Positions 43,695 through 51,379 of a DNA stretch of 64,000 nucleotides are shown here, one piece after another. Within the stretch, counting starts at the first letter, position 1, and each line of letters opens with the position of its first letter. Below the pieces are notes generated by a model, which saw nothing but the letters and a program-made list of their open reading frames with translations, made no database searches and was not told where the DNA came from. The translations under genes and the position numbers were made by a program. The DNA lies in assembly GCF_900129055.1 (NCBI RefSeq), contig NZ_FQUZ01000012.1, positions 1 through 64,000 of the forward strand, in the 5' to 3' direction. The stretch comes from Lampropedia hyalina DSM 16112. Lineage in GTDB: Bacteria > Pseudomonadota > Gammaproteobacteria > Burkholderiales > Burkholderiaceae_C.

Positions 43695-44462
43695 ATGAAA
43701 AACACCAAGCAACTCGAACGCTGGTCGCCCTGGATTCTGCTGTTCCTGACGCTGTCGCTGTGGCAGTTCGTCTGTTCGGCGTTTGGCATTTCGGAATTCA
43801 TCTTCCCCAGCCCGCTGCAAATATGGCAACAGTTTCTGGAATACCGCACCGTGATTGCAGGCCACGCCTGGCGTACCTTCTGGGTCACGATGGCGGGCTT
43901 TGGCCTGTCGATTGTGGTGGGAGTGCTGCTGGGCTTTCTGATCGGGTCGTCGCGTCTGGCCTATGCTGCCATTTACCCGCTGATGACGGCCTTCAACGCC
44001 CTGCCCAAGGCGGCATTCGTGCCGATTCTGGTGGTCTGGTTCGGCATCGGGCCAGGCCCTGCCATCCTCACGGCCTTTCTCATCAGCTTCTTCCCGATCA
44101 TGGTGAACATTGCCACCGGTCTGGCGACGCTGGAGCCGGAACTCGAAGACGTGCTGCGGGTGCTGGGCGCAAGACGCTGGGATGTGCTGGTCAAGATCGG
44201 GCTGCCGCGCTCGCTGCCGTACTTCTTCGCCTCGCTCAAGGTGGCCATCACGCTGGCCTTTGTCGGCACCACCGTATCGGAGATGACGGCATCCAACCAG
44301 GGCATCGGCTACTTGCTGATTTCTGCGGGTTCCACCATGCAGATGGGGCTGGCCTTTGCGGGCCTGCTGGTGATCGGTGTGATGGCCATGCTGATGTATG
44401 AACTGTTCAGCCTGATCGAGAAACACACCACAGGCTGGGCGCGGCGCGGTTCGCAGGGCTGA
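43695..44462 (+). CDS. ABC importer permease (SsuC/TauC type)
   Basis: A 255-residue inner-membrane permease with about six helices and the EAA-loop region LEDVLRVLGARRWDVLVKIGLPRS segment (about 148-170), plus FNALPKAAFVPILVVWFGIG and SEMTASNQGIGYLL. It partners the preceding ATPase. The start ATG 43695 follows CAAGGAATAC. A strong bidirectional terminator follows. Confidence 0.92.
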   Translation: MKNTKQLERWSPWILLFLTLSLWQFVCSAFGISEFIFPSPLQIWQQFLEYRTVIAGHAWRTFWVTMAGFGLSIVVGVLLGFLIGSSRLAYAAIYPLMTAFNALPKAAFVPILVVWFGIGPGPAILTAFLISFFPIMVNIATGLATLEPELEDVLRVLGARRWDVLVKIGLPRSLPYFFASLKVAITLAFVGTTVSEMTASNQGIGYLLISAGSTMQMGLAFAGLLVIGVMAMLMYELFSLIEKHTTGWARRGSQG

Positions 44463-44484
44463 TGCAGTCGCCATCCCAATGCAA

Positions 44485-44513
44485 GGGGCACTGAACATCC
44501 GGTTCAGTGCCCC
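44485..44513. terminator. Bidirectional terminator between permease genes
   Basis: GGGGCACTGAAC (44485-44496) pairs exactly with GTTCAGTGCCCC (44502-44513) around a 5-nt loop, midway between two convergent genes. T-runs are weak. Confidence 0.8.
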
Positions 44514-44530
44514 TATGGTTGTGCGGTATG

Positions 44531-45892
44531 TCAGGAGACAGCGAAGAACAGCGCGAAGGCCAGGGCCAGGATGCCCAGCGTCCAGGACACATCCTTGCGG
44601 TGGCCCGTGGCCAGCTTGATGCCCACATAGCTGATGATGCCCAGGCCGATGCCGGCGGCAATCGAGTAGGTCAGGGGCATGGCCAGGGCGCAGACCACGC
44701 CGGGGACGTATTCGGTCATGTCGTCCCAGTCGATCTGGGTCAGGGCCTGCACCATGATGCAGGCCACATACAGCAGCGCGCCTGCCGTGGCATAGCCGGG
44801 AATCATGCCCGCCAGTGGCGAGAGGAACAGCGCGAACAGAAAGCACACGCCCACGACCACGGCCACCAGCCCGGTGCGCCCGCCCACCGATACGCCCGCT
44901 GCACTTTCCACATAGCTGCCGGTGTTGGAGGTGCCCAGTGTGGCACCGACCACGGTGGCGGTGCTGTCGGCCATCAGGGCCTTCTTCATCTCGCCCAGCC
45001 TGCCATCCTTCTCCAGCAGCCCGGCGCGGTGGCCCACGCCGATCAGGGTGCCTGCGGTGTCGAACAGGTCCACGAACAGCAGCGTCATGACCACGATCCA
45101 GAAGCCCAGTTCGGTGATGCGGCCAAAGTCCATTTGCAGGAAGGTGGGCAGGATGCTGGGTGGCATCGAGATAATGCCGTTGAACTGCGTCAGGCCGAAG
45201 GGAATGCCCGCAATGGCCACGACCAGAATGCCCAGGACGGTTCCTCCGGCGATTCTGCGCTGGTTCAGCACCGTCACCAGAATGAAGCCTGTCACCATCA
45301 GCACTACGGCCGGGGCCGTCAGGTCGCCCAGCGTCACCAAGGTGGCCGGGTGCTGTACCACCAGGCCGCCGCTTTGCAGGGCAATGATGCCCAGAAACAG
45401 ACCGATGCCTGCCGAGGTGGCCATCTTCAGCCCCATCGGGAAGGCGTTGATGATGGCTTCGCGGATTTTGAACCAACTGATCAGCACGAACAGGATGCCG
45501 GAGCAGAAGACCGCGCCCAGGGCTTCCTGCCAGCTGAACTGGTAGGTGAGCACCACGGTGAAGGTAAAAAAGGCATTCAGCCCCATGCCGGGTGCCATGG
45601 CAATCGGGAAGTTGGCATACAGCCCCATGACGAAACAGGCAATGGCTCCTGCCAGACAGGTGGCCACGAACACCGCGCCCTTGTCCATGCCGGCCTGCCC
45701 CAGAATCTGTGGATTGACGAAGATGATGTAGGCCAGCGTCAGGAACGTGGTAATGCCCGCGATCACTTCGGTGCGCACCGTGGTGCCGCGTTCCGAGAGC
45801 CGGAAGAATGCGTCCAGCTTGCGGTGCAGGAGTGGGGAGCCGGGCAGGCTGGCCGAGGGCCGGGGAGTGGCGGTGCTGGCAATCTCGTTCAT
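44531..45892 (-). CDS. AzgA-type purine permease (NCS2 family)
   Basis: A 453-residue transporter with about 12-14 helices: TEVIAGITTFLTLAYIIFVNP opening (typical of AzgA/AdeP/GhxP), MAPGMGLNAFFTFTVV, a LFVDLFDTAGTLIGVG motif and SNTGSYVESAAGVSVGGRTG. Family members import adenine, guanine or hypoxanthine with protons. Within this locus, uptake of hypoxanthine/guanine for HpxDE and GuaD is likely. It is divergent from the adjacent LysR gene. Confidence 0.92.
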   Translation of the reverse strand: MNEIASTATPRPSASLPGSPLLHRKLDAFFRLSERGTTVRTEVIAGITTFLTLAYIIFVNPQILGQAGMDKGAVFVATCLAGAIACFVMGLYANFPIAMAPGMGLNAFFTFTVVLTYQFSWQEALGAVFCSGILFVLISWFKIREAIINAFPMGLKMATSAGIGLFLGIIALQSGGLVVQHPATLVTLGDLTAPAVVLMVTGFILVTVLNQRRIAGGTVLGILVVAIAGIPFGLTQFNGIISMPPSILPTFLQMDFGRITELGFWIVVMTLLFVDLFDTAGTLIGVGHRAGLLEKDGRLGEMKKALMADSTATVVGATLGTSNTGSYVESAAGVSVGGRTGLVAVVVGVCFLFALFLSPLAGMIPGYATAGALLYVACIMVQALTQIDWDDMTEYVPGVVCALAMPLTYSIAAGIGLGIISYVGIKLATGHRKDVSWTLGILALAFALFFAVS

Positions 45893-45990
45893 GGACGCGC
45901 CTTTCGAGGGGATATGGGGGTTTGGAGTTATCGGGGCAACGCACCCACTCTAGGTACAATGGCTGTTGATGTCCATGTCATATTTTTGGA

Positions 45991-46004
45991 TTCTCAATTG
46001 AGAA
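45991..46004. promoter_or_regulatory. Palindromic site, candidate LysR operator
   Basis: TTCTCAATTGAGAA is a perfect 14-bp palindrome containing T-N11-A symmetry, between the divergent purine permease and LysR genes. It is 62 bp before the LysR ATG. Confidence 0.55.
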
Positions 46005-46065
46005 AAACAGGACAGGTTGCGGGCCTGTGGCCTATCTGAATTCCCTTTTTTCACCTTGTTCTGCC

Positions 46066-46974
46066 ATGTTGCCCTTTACCCGCTTTTCCCGCTATTTCAT
46101 CGAACTGGCGCGCCAGGGCAGCCTGCGCAAGGCCGCCGAGGTGCTGCATGTCTCTGCATCGGCCATCGACCGGCAGTTGCTGCTGGCCGAGGAGGAGCTG
46201 GGCATGGCCCTGTTCGAGCGTCTGCCTTCTGGCCTGCGGCTGACTTCGGCGGGGGAATTGCTGCTGCACGATTTGCGCCGCTGGCACAAGGACTACGCCA
46301 GGACGCTGGAGCGGCTGGGGGAGTTGCAGGGACTGCGGCGCGGCCATGTTTCGCTGGCCCTGATCGGTGCGCTCAGCAGTGGCCCGGTGGCCCGCACCAT
46401 CGCCCGGATTGGCACCGACTATCCGGGGCTGAACTTTTCACTGCGCTTTCAGGAGAACCGCGAGATCGTCGCGCTGGTGGGGGCGGCCGAGGTGGATTTC
46501 GGCCTGATGCTGGCCACCGATGCCGTGCAGGGCGTGGAGTTGCGCCCGCTGCTGCGGATTCCGCTGGGCGTGGCCATGCTGCCTGCGCATCCGCTGGCAC
46601 AGGAAGCGCAACTGGCTTTCGGCAAGACGATGGGCCACCGGCACATTGTCGCCGCCGCACCGCTGATGATCCATCCACAGGTCGCCTCCCTGTATGCCCA
46701 GCACCAACTGCCGGCCCAGCAGGCCATCGAATGCAATGATGTGCGCATGATCTGCTCGCTGGTGCGGGAGGGCGCGGGCATTGCGGTGCTGAGCTATCTG
46801 GACGTGGCCGATGAGGTGGCACGCGGCCAGTTGGTATTCGTGCCGCTCAACCCGCGCCAGGTGCGCCCGGTGCAGCTTTCATTGTGCGTGGCCCCCCAGC
46901 GGCAACTCTCCCGTGCGGCGCAATGGGCGATGGCCGAGATGACACAGGCTTTTCAGGGGCTGGAACTGCCCTGA
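46066..46974 (+). CDS. LysR-family transcriptional regulator
   Basis: A 302-residue LTTR: N-terminal HTH (YFIELARQGSLRKAAEVLHVSASAIDRQ segment, about 8-35) and a C-terminal substrate domain (FRFQENREIVALVGAAEVDFG; VREGAGIAVLSYLDV). ATG 46066 is chosen over an upstream GTG (46027) because MLPFTRFSRYF fits the family N-terminus. Divergent from the purine permease and convergent with guaD. It may act like HpxR, the LysR activator of Klebsiella hpxDE; that is inference. Confidence 0.88.
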   Translation: MLPFTRFSRYFIELARQGSLRKAAEVLHVSASAIDRQLLLAEEELGMALFERLPSGLRLTSAGELLLHDLRRWHKDYARTLERLGELQGLRRGHVSLALIGALSSGPVARTIARIGTDYPGLNFSLRFQENREIVALVGAAEVDFGLMLATDAVQGVELRPLLRIPLGVAMLPAHPLAQEAQLAFGKTMGHRHIVAAAPLMIHPQVASLYAQHQLPAQQAIECNDVRMICSLVREGAGIAVLSYLDVADEVARGQLVFVPLNPRQVRPVQLSLCVAPQRQLSRAAQWAMAEMTQAFQGLELP

Positions 46975-46993
46975 GATTGGGAACACGTTCTTA
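46973..46993. repeat. Lone arm of palindromic family 2
   Basis: GAGATTGGGAACACGTTCTTA matches the right arms at 23813-23833 and 60989-61009. It spans the gap between the LysR stop and the guaD stop and supplies the guaD stop codon (TTA on the plus strand). No second arm is seen nearby. Confidence 0.5.
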
Positions 46994-48307
46994 CCCCGGC
47001 AGCCATTGCCCGTTCACCATCACCCGCTCCACCAGCCGGTCGTCGCCCAGCACGATCATGGCGAACAGCAGTTCTTCCAGACTGTCGGCCTGGGCGGTGC
47101 GGCGGGCCAGCAGGGGCGTGGCCTGTGGGTTGAGCACGATGCAGTCGGCCTCGCAGCCCGGTTGCAGATTGCCGATGCTGCCTTCCAGCCCCAGTGCGGC
47201 AGCGGCACCGGCGGTATGCCGGTACCACAGTTGCGACGGCAGCAGGCTCACGCCCTGCTTGGTCTGGCCCTCGCGCCCCGCAAAATAGGCCGCCAGCATG
47301 GTGCGAAAGGGGCTGAAGCTGGTGCCACCGCCCACATCGCTGGCCAGCCCGTAGCCCATGCCAATCGCATCGGCCTGGGCAAAGTCGAAGAAGCCACTGC
47401 CCAGAAACAGGTTGCTGGTGGGGCTGACGGCAGCGGCGGTGTGGCAGGCTTTCATGCGCTGGCGGTCGGTGGTGTCGAGGTGGATGCAGTGGGCATAGAT
47501 GGCCCGCTGGCGCAGCAGACCAAAATCCTCGTACACGCCCAGATAGGAGCGCGATAGTGGAAACAGCTCGGCCACCCAGCGCACCTCGTCCCGGTTTTCG
47601 GCCAGATGGCTCTGAATCCAGGTGTCCGGGTAGCGCGCCGCCAGTTCGGCGGCCCCGCGCAACTGCGCATCGCTGCTGGTGGGCGCAAAGCGCGGTGTGA
47701 TGGCGTAGCCCAGGCGATCCTGCCCGTGCCAGCGTTGCAGCAGGGCTTTGGTGTCCAGCAGGCTTTGCTCGGTCTGGTCGCGCACGCCATCCGGGCTGTG
47801 GCGATCCTGCATGACCTTGCCCCCCATCATGCGCATCTGCCGCTGGCGCGCAGCCTGAAAGAAGGCCTCGACGGATGCCGGATGGCTGGTGCAGAAGGTC
47901 AGGGCGGTGGTGACCCCGTTGCGCAGCAGTTCGTCCAGGAAGAACTCGGCAGTGGCGGCGGCGTGTGCCGCATCCGCGAAGCGGGTTTCGGCAGGGAACG
48001 TGTAGTGCTCCAGCCAGGGCAGCAGGCCCTCGGCGGGGGAGCCGATGATGTCCGTCTGGGGGTAGTGGATGTGCAGGTCCACAAAGCCCGGCGCGACGAT
48101 GCGGTCGGGCCAGTGCGCCACCGGCAGCAGCGGGTACTGGCCCAGCACCGCCGGGGCACTGCCCACCTCCAGCAGGCGCGCCTGCCCGGTTGCATCGGTG
48201 CCGAACACCAGTGCGCCATCGTCTTCCCAGATGGGCTGGTGGTTGTCGAAGCGCAGCACGCGGGCGCGGCAGGCATGGGTGGGGGTGGCAGGGCGGGGAT
48301 TGAGCAT
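46991..48307 (-). CDS. guaD: Guanine deaminase
   Basis: A 438-residue amidohydrolase: metal motif GFVDLHIHYPQTDIIG (about 73-88, HxH), GNGVTT-like RNGVTTALTFCT, WIQSHLAENRDEVRW, YAHCIHLDTTDRQRM (third metal His) and LASDVGGGTSFSPF with the last Asp. It deaminates guanine to xanthine and ammonia, feeding the oxidative pathway. It starts 9 bp after the porin stop on the same strand, so both are probably transcribed together from the site near 49398. Confidence 0.94.
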   Translation of the reverse strand: MLNPRPATPTHACRARVLRFDNHQPIWEDDGALVFGTDATGQARLLEVGSAPAVLGQYPLLPVAHWPDRIVAPGFVDLHIHYPQTDIIGSPAEGLLPWLEHYTFPAETRFADAAHAAATAEFFLDELLRNGVTTALTFCTSHPASVEAFFQAARQRQMRMMGGKVMQDRHSPDGVRDQTEQSLLDTKALLQRWHGQDRLGYAITPRFAPTSSDAQLRGAAELAARYPDTWIQSHLAENRDEVRWVAELFPLSRSYLGVYEDFGLLRQRAIYAHCIHLDTTDRQRMKACHTAAAVSPTSNLFLGSGFFDFAQADAIGMGYGLASDVGGGTSFSPFRTMLAAYFAGREGQTKQGVSLLPSQLWYRHTAGAAAALGLEGSIGNLQPGCEADCIVLNPQATPLLARRTAQADSLEELLFAMIVLGDDRLVERVMVNGQWLPG

Positions 48308-48316
48308 CGTGGAACG

Positions 48317-49348
48317 TCAGAAGTGGTGGCGCAGGCCCACGGCATAGCTGGTGCCGCTGTCGGTGCCGGTGAAGCGGTCGTGCATGACGATGGCGTACAC
48401 GTCGGTGCGCTTGGACAGGGCATGGTCGTAGCCCAGCGTCAGGGTCTTGCGGGTCTGCTCGGGTGTGGCGGGCAACTGGTAGCCGGTCTGGGCGTAGGAT
48501 GCCAGAAATTTGCCCGCACCCACCGGAATGCTCACCCCGGCCTGCACGGTGTCGGCCTCGTCGTCGATGGCGGCCATGTCTTCTGCCGCGCCATAGCTCA
48601 GGAATGCCTTGACCACCTGGAAGTCATAGGAGCCGCCCAGCATCCAGTCGCTGGTCTGGAAGGGGCGGGCATTCACATTCGGGTTGGTCAGCTCGGCCTG
48701 TTCGTAAAAGCCCGCCAGCGACAGCGGCCCCTGGCTGAAGGAGCCGCTGATGGCCACGTTGCGCTTGCTGTCCTGCGCATCGGGCAGGTTGCTGAACTGG
48801 TAGTGCAGGTTCAGCGTGAGGCCCCCCAGCAGTTTGGGCGTGCTGTAAACCACCTGGTTGCTCCAGCCGGTATCGGCCTGTGCGGTGCGGGTGTAGCCGG
48901 GCACGCTGTTCATGTCCATGTGCTGGATCAGTGGCGAGAACGTGAACGATACACCAAAAGGATTGACCTGCAACGAAGGCCCAAAATTGGGCGCGCTGCT
49001 GCGCCCCAGCTTGATGCCGCCAAAGTCTCCGCGCAGGCTCACGTTGGCATCGCGCGCATACACGGTATCGCCGTTGAAGCGGCCGGGCGAGCCGCTGTCC
49101 AGCCGCAGGAACGAGCCGAAGGCAAAGCCCGCCTTGAGGCCGTTGCCCAGGTCTTCTGTGCCCGAGAAACCCAGCCAGGAGGTGGTCAGCCCGCCAGAGC
49201 CGACCTTGCCCTGCCGCTCGGTGCCCGCGTACTGGATGGAGCCGACATACACGTCGGCGGTGCCACTGATGGTGACGCTGCTTTGGGCCATGGCGGTGCT
49301 GCTGGCCATCAGCAGGGCGAAGGTGCACAGGACGGTGTTTTTTTGCAT
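48317..49348 (-). CDS. General porin (Gram-negative porin family)
   Basis: A 343-residue outer-membrane porin of betaproteobacterial type: signal peptide ending STAMAQ, SSVTISGTADVYVGSI opening, WLGFSGTEDLGNGLKAGFAF, the YARDANVSLRGDFGGIKLGR stretch and a terminal Phe (YAVGLRHHF). It forms a trimeric diffusion channel. Its position upstream of guaD and downstream of a putative GntR site suggests induction for purine entry. Confidence 0.92.
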   Translation of the reverse strand: MQKNTVLCTFALLMASSTAMAQSSVTISGTADVYVGSIQYAGTERQGKVGSGGLTTSWLGFSGTEDLGNGLKAGFAFGSFLRLDSGSPGRFNGDTVYARDANVSLRGDFGGIKLGRSSAPNFGPSLQVNPFGVSFTFSPLIQHMDMNSVPGYTRTAQADTGWSNQVVYSTPKLLGGLTLNLHYQFSNLPDAQDSKRNVAISGSFSQGPLSLAGFYEQAELTNPNVNARPFQTSDWMLGGSYDFQVVKAFLSYGAAEDMAAIDDEADTVQAGVSIPVGAGKFLASYAQTGYQLPATPEQTRKTLTLGYDHALSKRTDVYAIVMHDRFTGTDSGTSYAVGLRHHF

Positions 49349-49397
49349 ACAGGAAAGCTCCGAGGTACAGGCGGCCCCAGTGGCCGGTCTTGACTTT

Positions 49398-49407
49398 TTG
49401 TATGCAG
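49398..49407. promoter_or_regulatory. Candidate GntR operator, site 4 (porin-guaD)
   Basis: TTGTATGCAG, 50 bp upstream of the porin start, differs from the hpxO site in the last base only and is likewise preceded by a T-run. Confidence 0.5.
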
Positions 49408-49418
49408 TTTCTATGCCA

Positions 49419-49469
49419 GGCAGGGGCGCACTGGCGCGGGGGCGAATCTAAATGATGACACGCCCTAGG
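49419..49469. repeat. Dispersed ~50-bp repeat, copy 3
   Basis: GGGGCGCACTGGCGCGGGGG and TGATGACACGCCCTAGG match the copy at 76-127 closely. It lies in the divergent gap between the porin and the MFS gene. Confidence 0.75.
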
Positions 49470-49531
49470 CCCAGCAGGATTTGGCCCGCGCTCCTATACT
49501 TGCCGGTTTTCACTTTGCAGGCAGGTGTGCC

Positions 49532-50845
49532 TTGACCGACCAATCCTCCCTTCCATCCGAACAGGCGGCCGATTCCGTGGCGGCCACCGGGGTCATGCGC
49601 ACACCCGGCTTTTTCCCGTTTCTGCTGGCGCGCATGGCCACGGTGTTTGCCGTGCAGGTGCAGGCCGTGGTGGTGGCCTGGCAGGTGTACGACATCACAC
49701 GCGATCCGATGTCGCTGGCCTATGTGGGGTTGGCGCAGTTCCTGCCCATGCTGGTGCTGCTGGTGCCGGCAGGTGACCTGATCGACCGCTTCAACCGCAA
49801 GGCGATTCTGGCCATCAGCTGGGTCATCGAGGCGGTGTGCAGCGGGGTGCTGCTGTGGCTCTCGCTCACACAGAACCACAATGTGGCGTGGTTCTACGCG
49901 GTGCTGGTGCTGTTTGGCTGCGGCCGTGCCTTCACGGGGCCTGCCCTGCAAAGCATCCTGCCGCAGATCGTGCCGCGCACCCAACTGGCGCAGGCGATTG
50001 CCACCAACAGCATGCTGCTGCGCGTGTCCACCATCGGCGGCCCGATTCTGGGCGGCTTTCTCTACAAATGGGGCGGCGGTGGCCTGACCTATCTGGTGTG
50101 CGTGGTGTGTTTTCTGGTGGGCCTGCTGCTGCTGCACTTCGTGCCGATTCTGTATGCCGACAAGCCCAGTGCCGAGAGCATCCGGGATCGTGCCGACGGC
50201 CTCTGGACGCGCTTCGGGGCGGGCATTCGCTTCATCTGGTCGCACCCCATCATTCTGGGCACGATTTCGCTGGACCTGTTTGCCGTGCTGCTGGGCGGGG
50301 TGATCGCGCTGCTGCCGATCTACGCCCATGAGGTGCTGCATGTGGGGCCGGAGGGGCTGGGGCTGCTGCGCAGTGCCATGGGCTTTGGCGAGATTGCCGC
50401 CGGGGCCTACCTGAGCCGCCGCCCGATCAACCGGAATGTGGGCATGGTGATGTTCGTGGCCGTGGCGGTGTTTGGCGTGGCCAATCTGGTGTTTTCGCTC
50501 TCCACCTGGTTCTGGCTGTCGTTTGCTGCGCTGATGGTGGCCGGGGCCGCCGACATGCTGAGTGTGTATATTCGCATCTCGCTCATCAACTTTGCCACCC
50601 CCGACCACATGCGCGGGCGCGTCAATGCCGTGAACATGCTGTTCATCAGCTCCTCGAACGAGCTGGGTGAATTCCGCGCCGGCACCAGTGCGGCGGCATT
50701 GGGAGCGGTGCAGGCGGCCGTGTTCGGCAGTGTCTGCACGCTGGCGGTGGTGGCCGCGTGGATGCGCATTTTCAGGCCGCTGCGCACCGTCAGCCGTTTC
50801 GAGGAGGCAGCGCATTTCCTGCGTCCGCCCCATCATCATTCTTGA
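49532..50845 (+). CDS. MFS exporter (EntS-like, DHA3 type)
   Basis: About 437 residues, 12 predicted helices. The first loop carries DLIDRFNRKAIL (MFS motif A-like), then GRAFTGPALQSILPQIVPR and NSMLLRVSTIGGPILGGFLY, typical of the EntS/DHA3 group. The start is uncertain: TTG 49532 is used; ATG at 49595 would shorten it by 21 residues. The C-terminus is His-rich (HHHS). The substrate is unknown. A hotdog thioesterase gene follows after 14 bp. Confidence 0.85.
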   Translation: MTDQSSLPSEQAADSVAATGVMRTPGFFPFLLARMATVFAVQVQAVVVAWQVYDITRDPMSLAYVGLAQFLPMLVLLVPAGDLIDRFNRKAILAISWVIEAVCSGVLLWLSLTQNHNVAWFYAVLVLFGCGRAFTGPALQSILPQIVPRTQLAQAIATNSMLLRVSTIGGPILGGFLYKWGGGGLTYLVCVVCFLVGLLLLHFVPILYADKPSAESIRDRADGLWTRFGAGIRFIWSHPIILGTISLDLFAVLLGGVIALLPIYAHEVLHVGPEGLGLLRSAMGFGEIAAGAYLSRRPINRNVGMVMFVAVAVFGVANLVFSLSTWFWLSFAALMVAGAADMLSVYIRISLINFATPDHMRGRVNAVNMLFISSSNELGEFRAGTSAAALGAVQAAVFGSVCTLAVVAAWMRIFRPLRTVSRFEEAAHFLRPPHHHS

Positions 50846-50859
50846 AGGAGACTTGAGCC

Positions 50860-51282
50860 ATGTCCATCTGGAAAAAAACCATTGACCTGCACGCCATCCA
50901 GGAGCAGGGAAAGAACACTGCCGCAGAGAGCCTGGGCATTGAAATCACCGCCATTGGCGACGATTATCTGCAAGGCCGCATGCCGGTGGATGCCCGCACC
51001 AAGCAGCCCTTTGGCCTGCTGCACGGCGGCTCCAGCGTGCTGCTGGCCGAGACGCTGGGTTCGCTGGGAGCCTATTACGCCAGCGCGCCAGGCCACCATG
51101 TGGTGGGGCTGGACATCAACGCCAACCACCTGCGTGCCGCCACTTCCGGCTGGGTGACGGGCGTGGCGCGCCCGATCCACATGGGCCGCACCACCCACGT
51201 CTGGCAGATCGACATTGCCAACGAGGCCGGCAAGCCGGTGTGCGTGTCACGCCTGACGATGGCGGTGCTCAAGCCCGACTGA
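50860..51282 (+). CDS. Hotdog thioesterase (MenI/PaaI/YdiI-like)
   Basis: A 140-residue single hotdog domain: FGLLHGGSSVLLAETLGSLG (about 48-67, with the catalytic-type Glu), HHVVGLDINANHLRAA, and TTHVWQIDIANEAGKPVCVSR. The expected activity is acyl-CoA hydrolysis. It lies 14 bp after the MFS gene with a GGAG site. Its stop codon is formed inside a fragment of the dispersed 50-bp repeat. Confidence 0.9.
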   Translation: MSIWKKTIDLHAIQEQGKNTAAESLGIEITAIGDDYLQGRMPVDARTKQPFGLLHGGSSVLLAETLGSLGAYYASAPGHHVVGLDINANHLRAATSGWVTGVARPIHMGRTTHVWQIDIANEAGKPVCVSRLTMAVLKPD

Positions 51283-51296
51283 TGACACGCCCCAGG
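51278..51296. repeat. Dispersed repeat fragment (3' end only)
   Basis: ACTGATGACACGCCCCAGG equals the last ~19 bp of the 50-bp repeat family and contains the stop codon of the thioesterase gene. Confidence 0.5.
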
Positions 51297-51379
51297 GCGC
51301 ACGGGCGGCTGCATGAATTGCCACATGCAGCAGGTATCATGGCCGGTTGTGTCACTTGCCGAAAACAGGAAGCGAAGCC

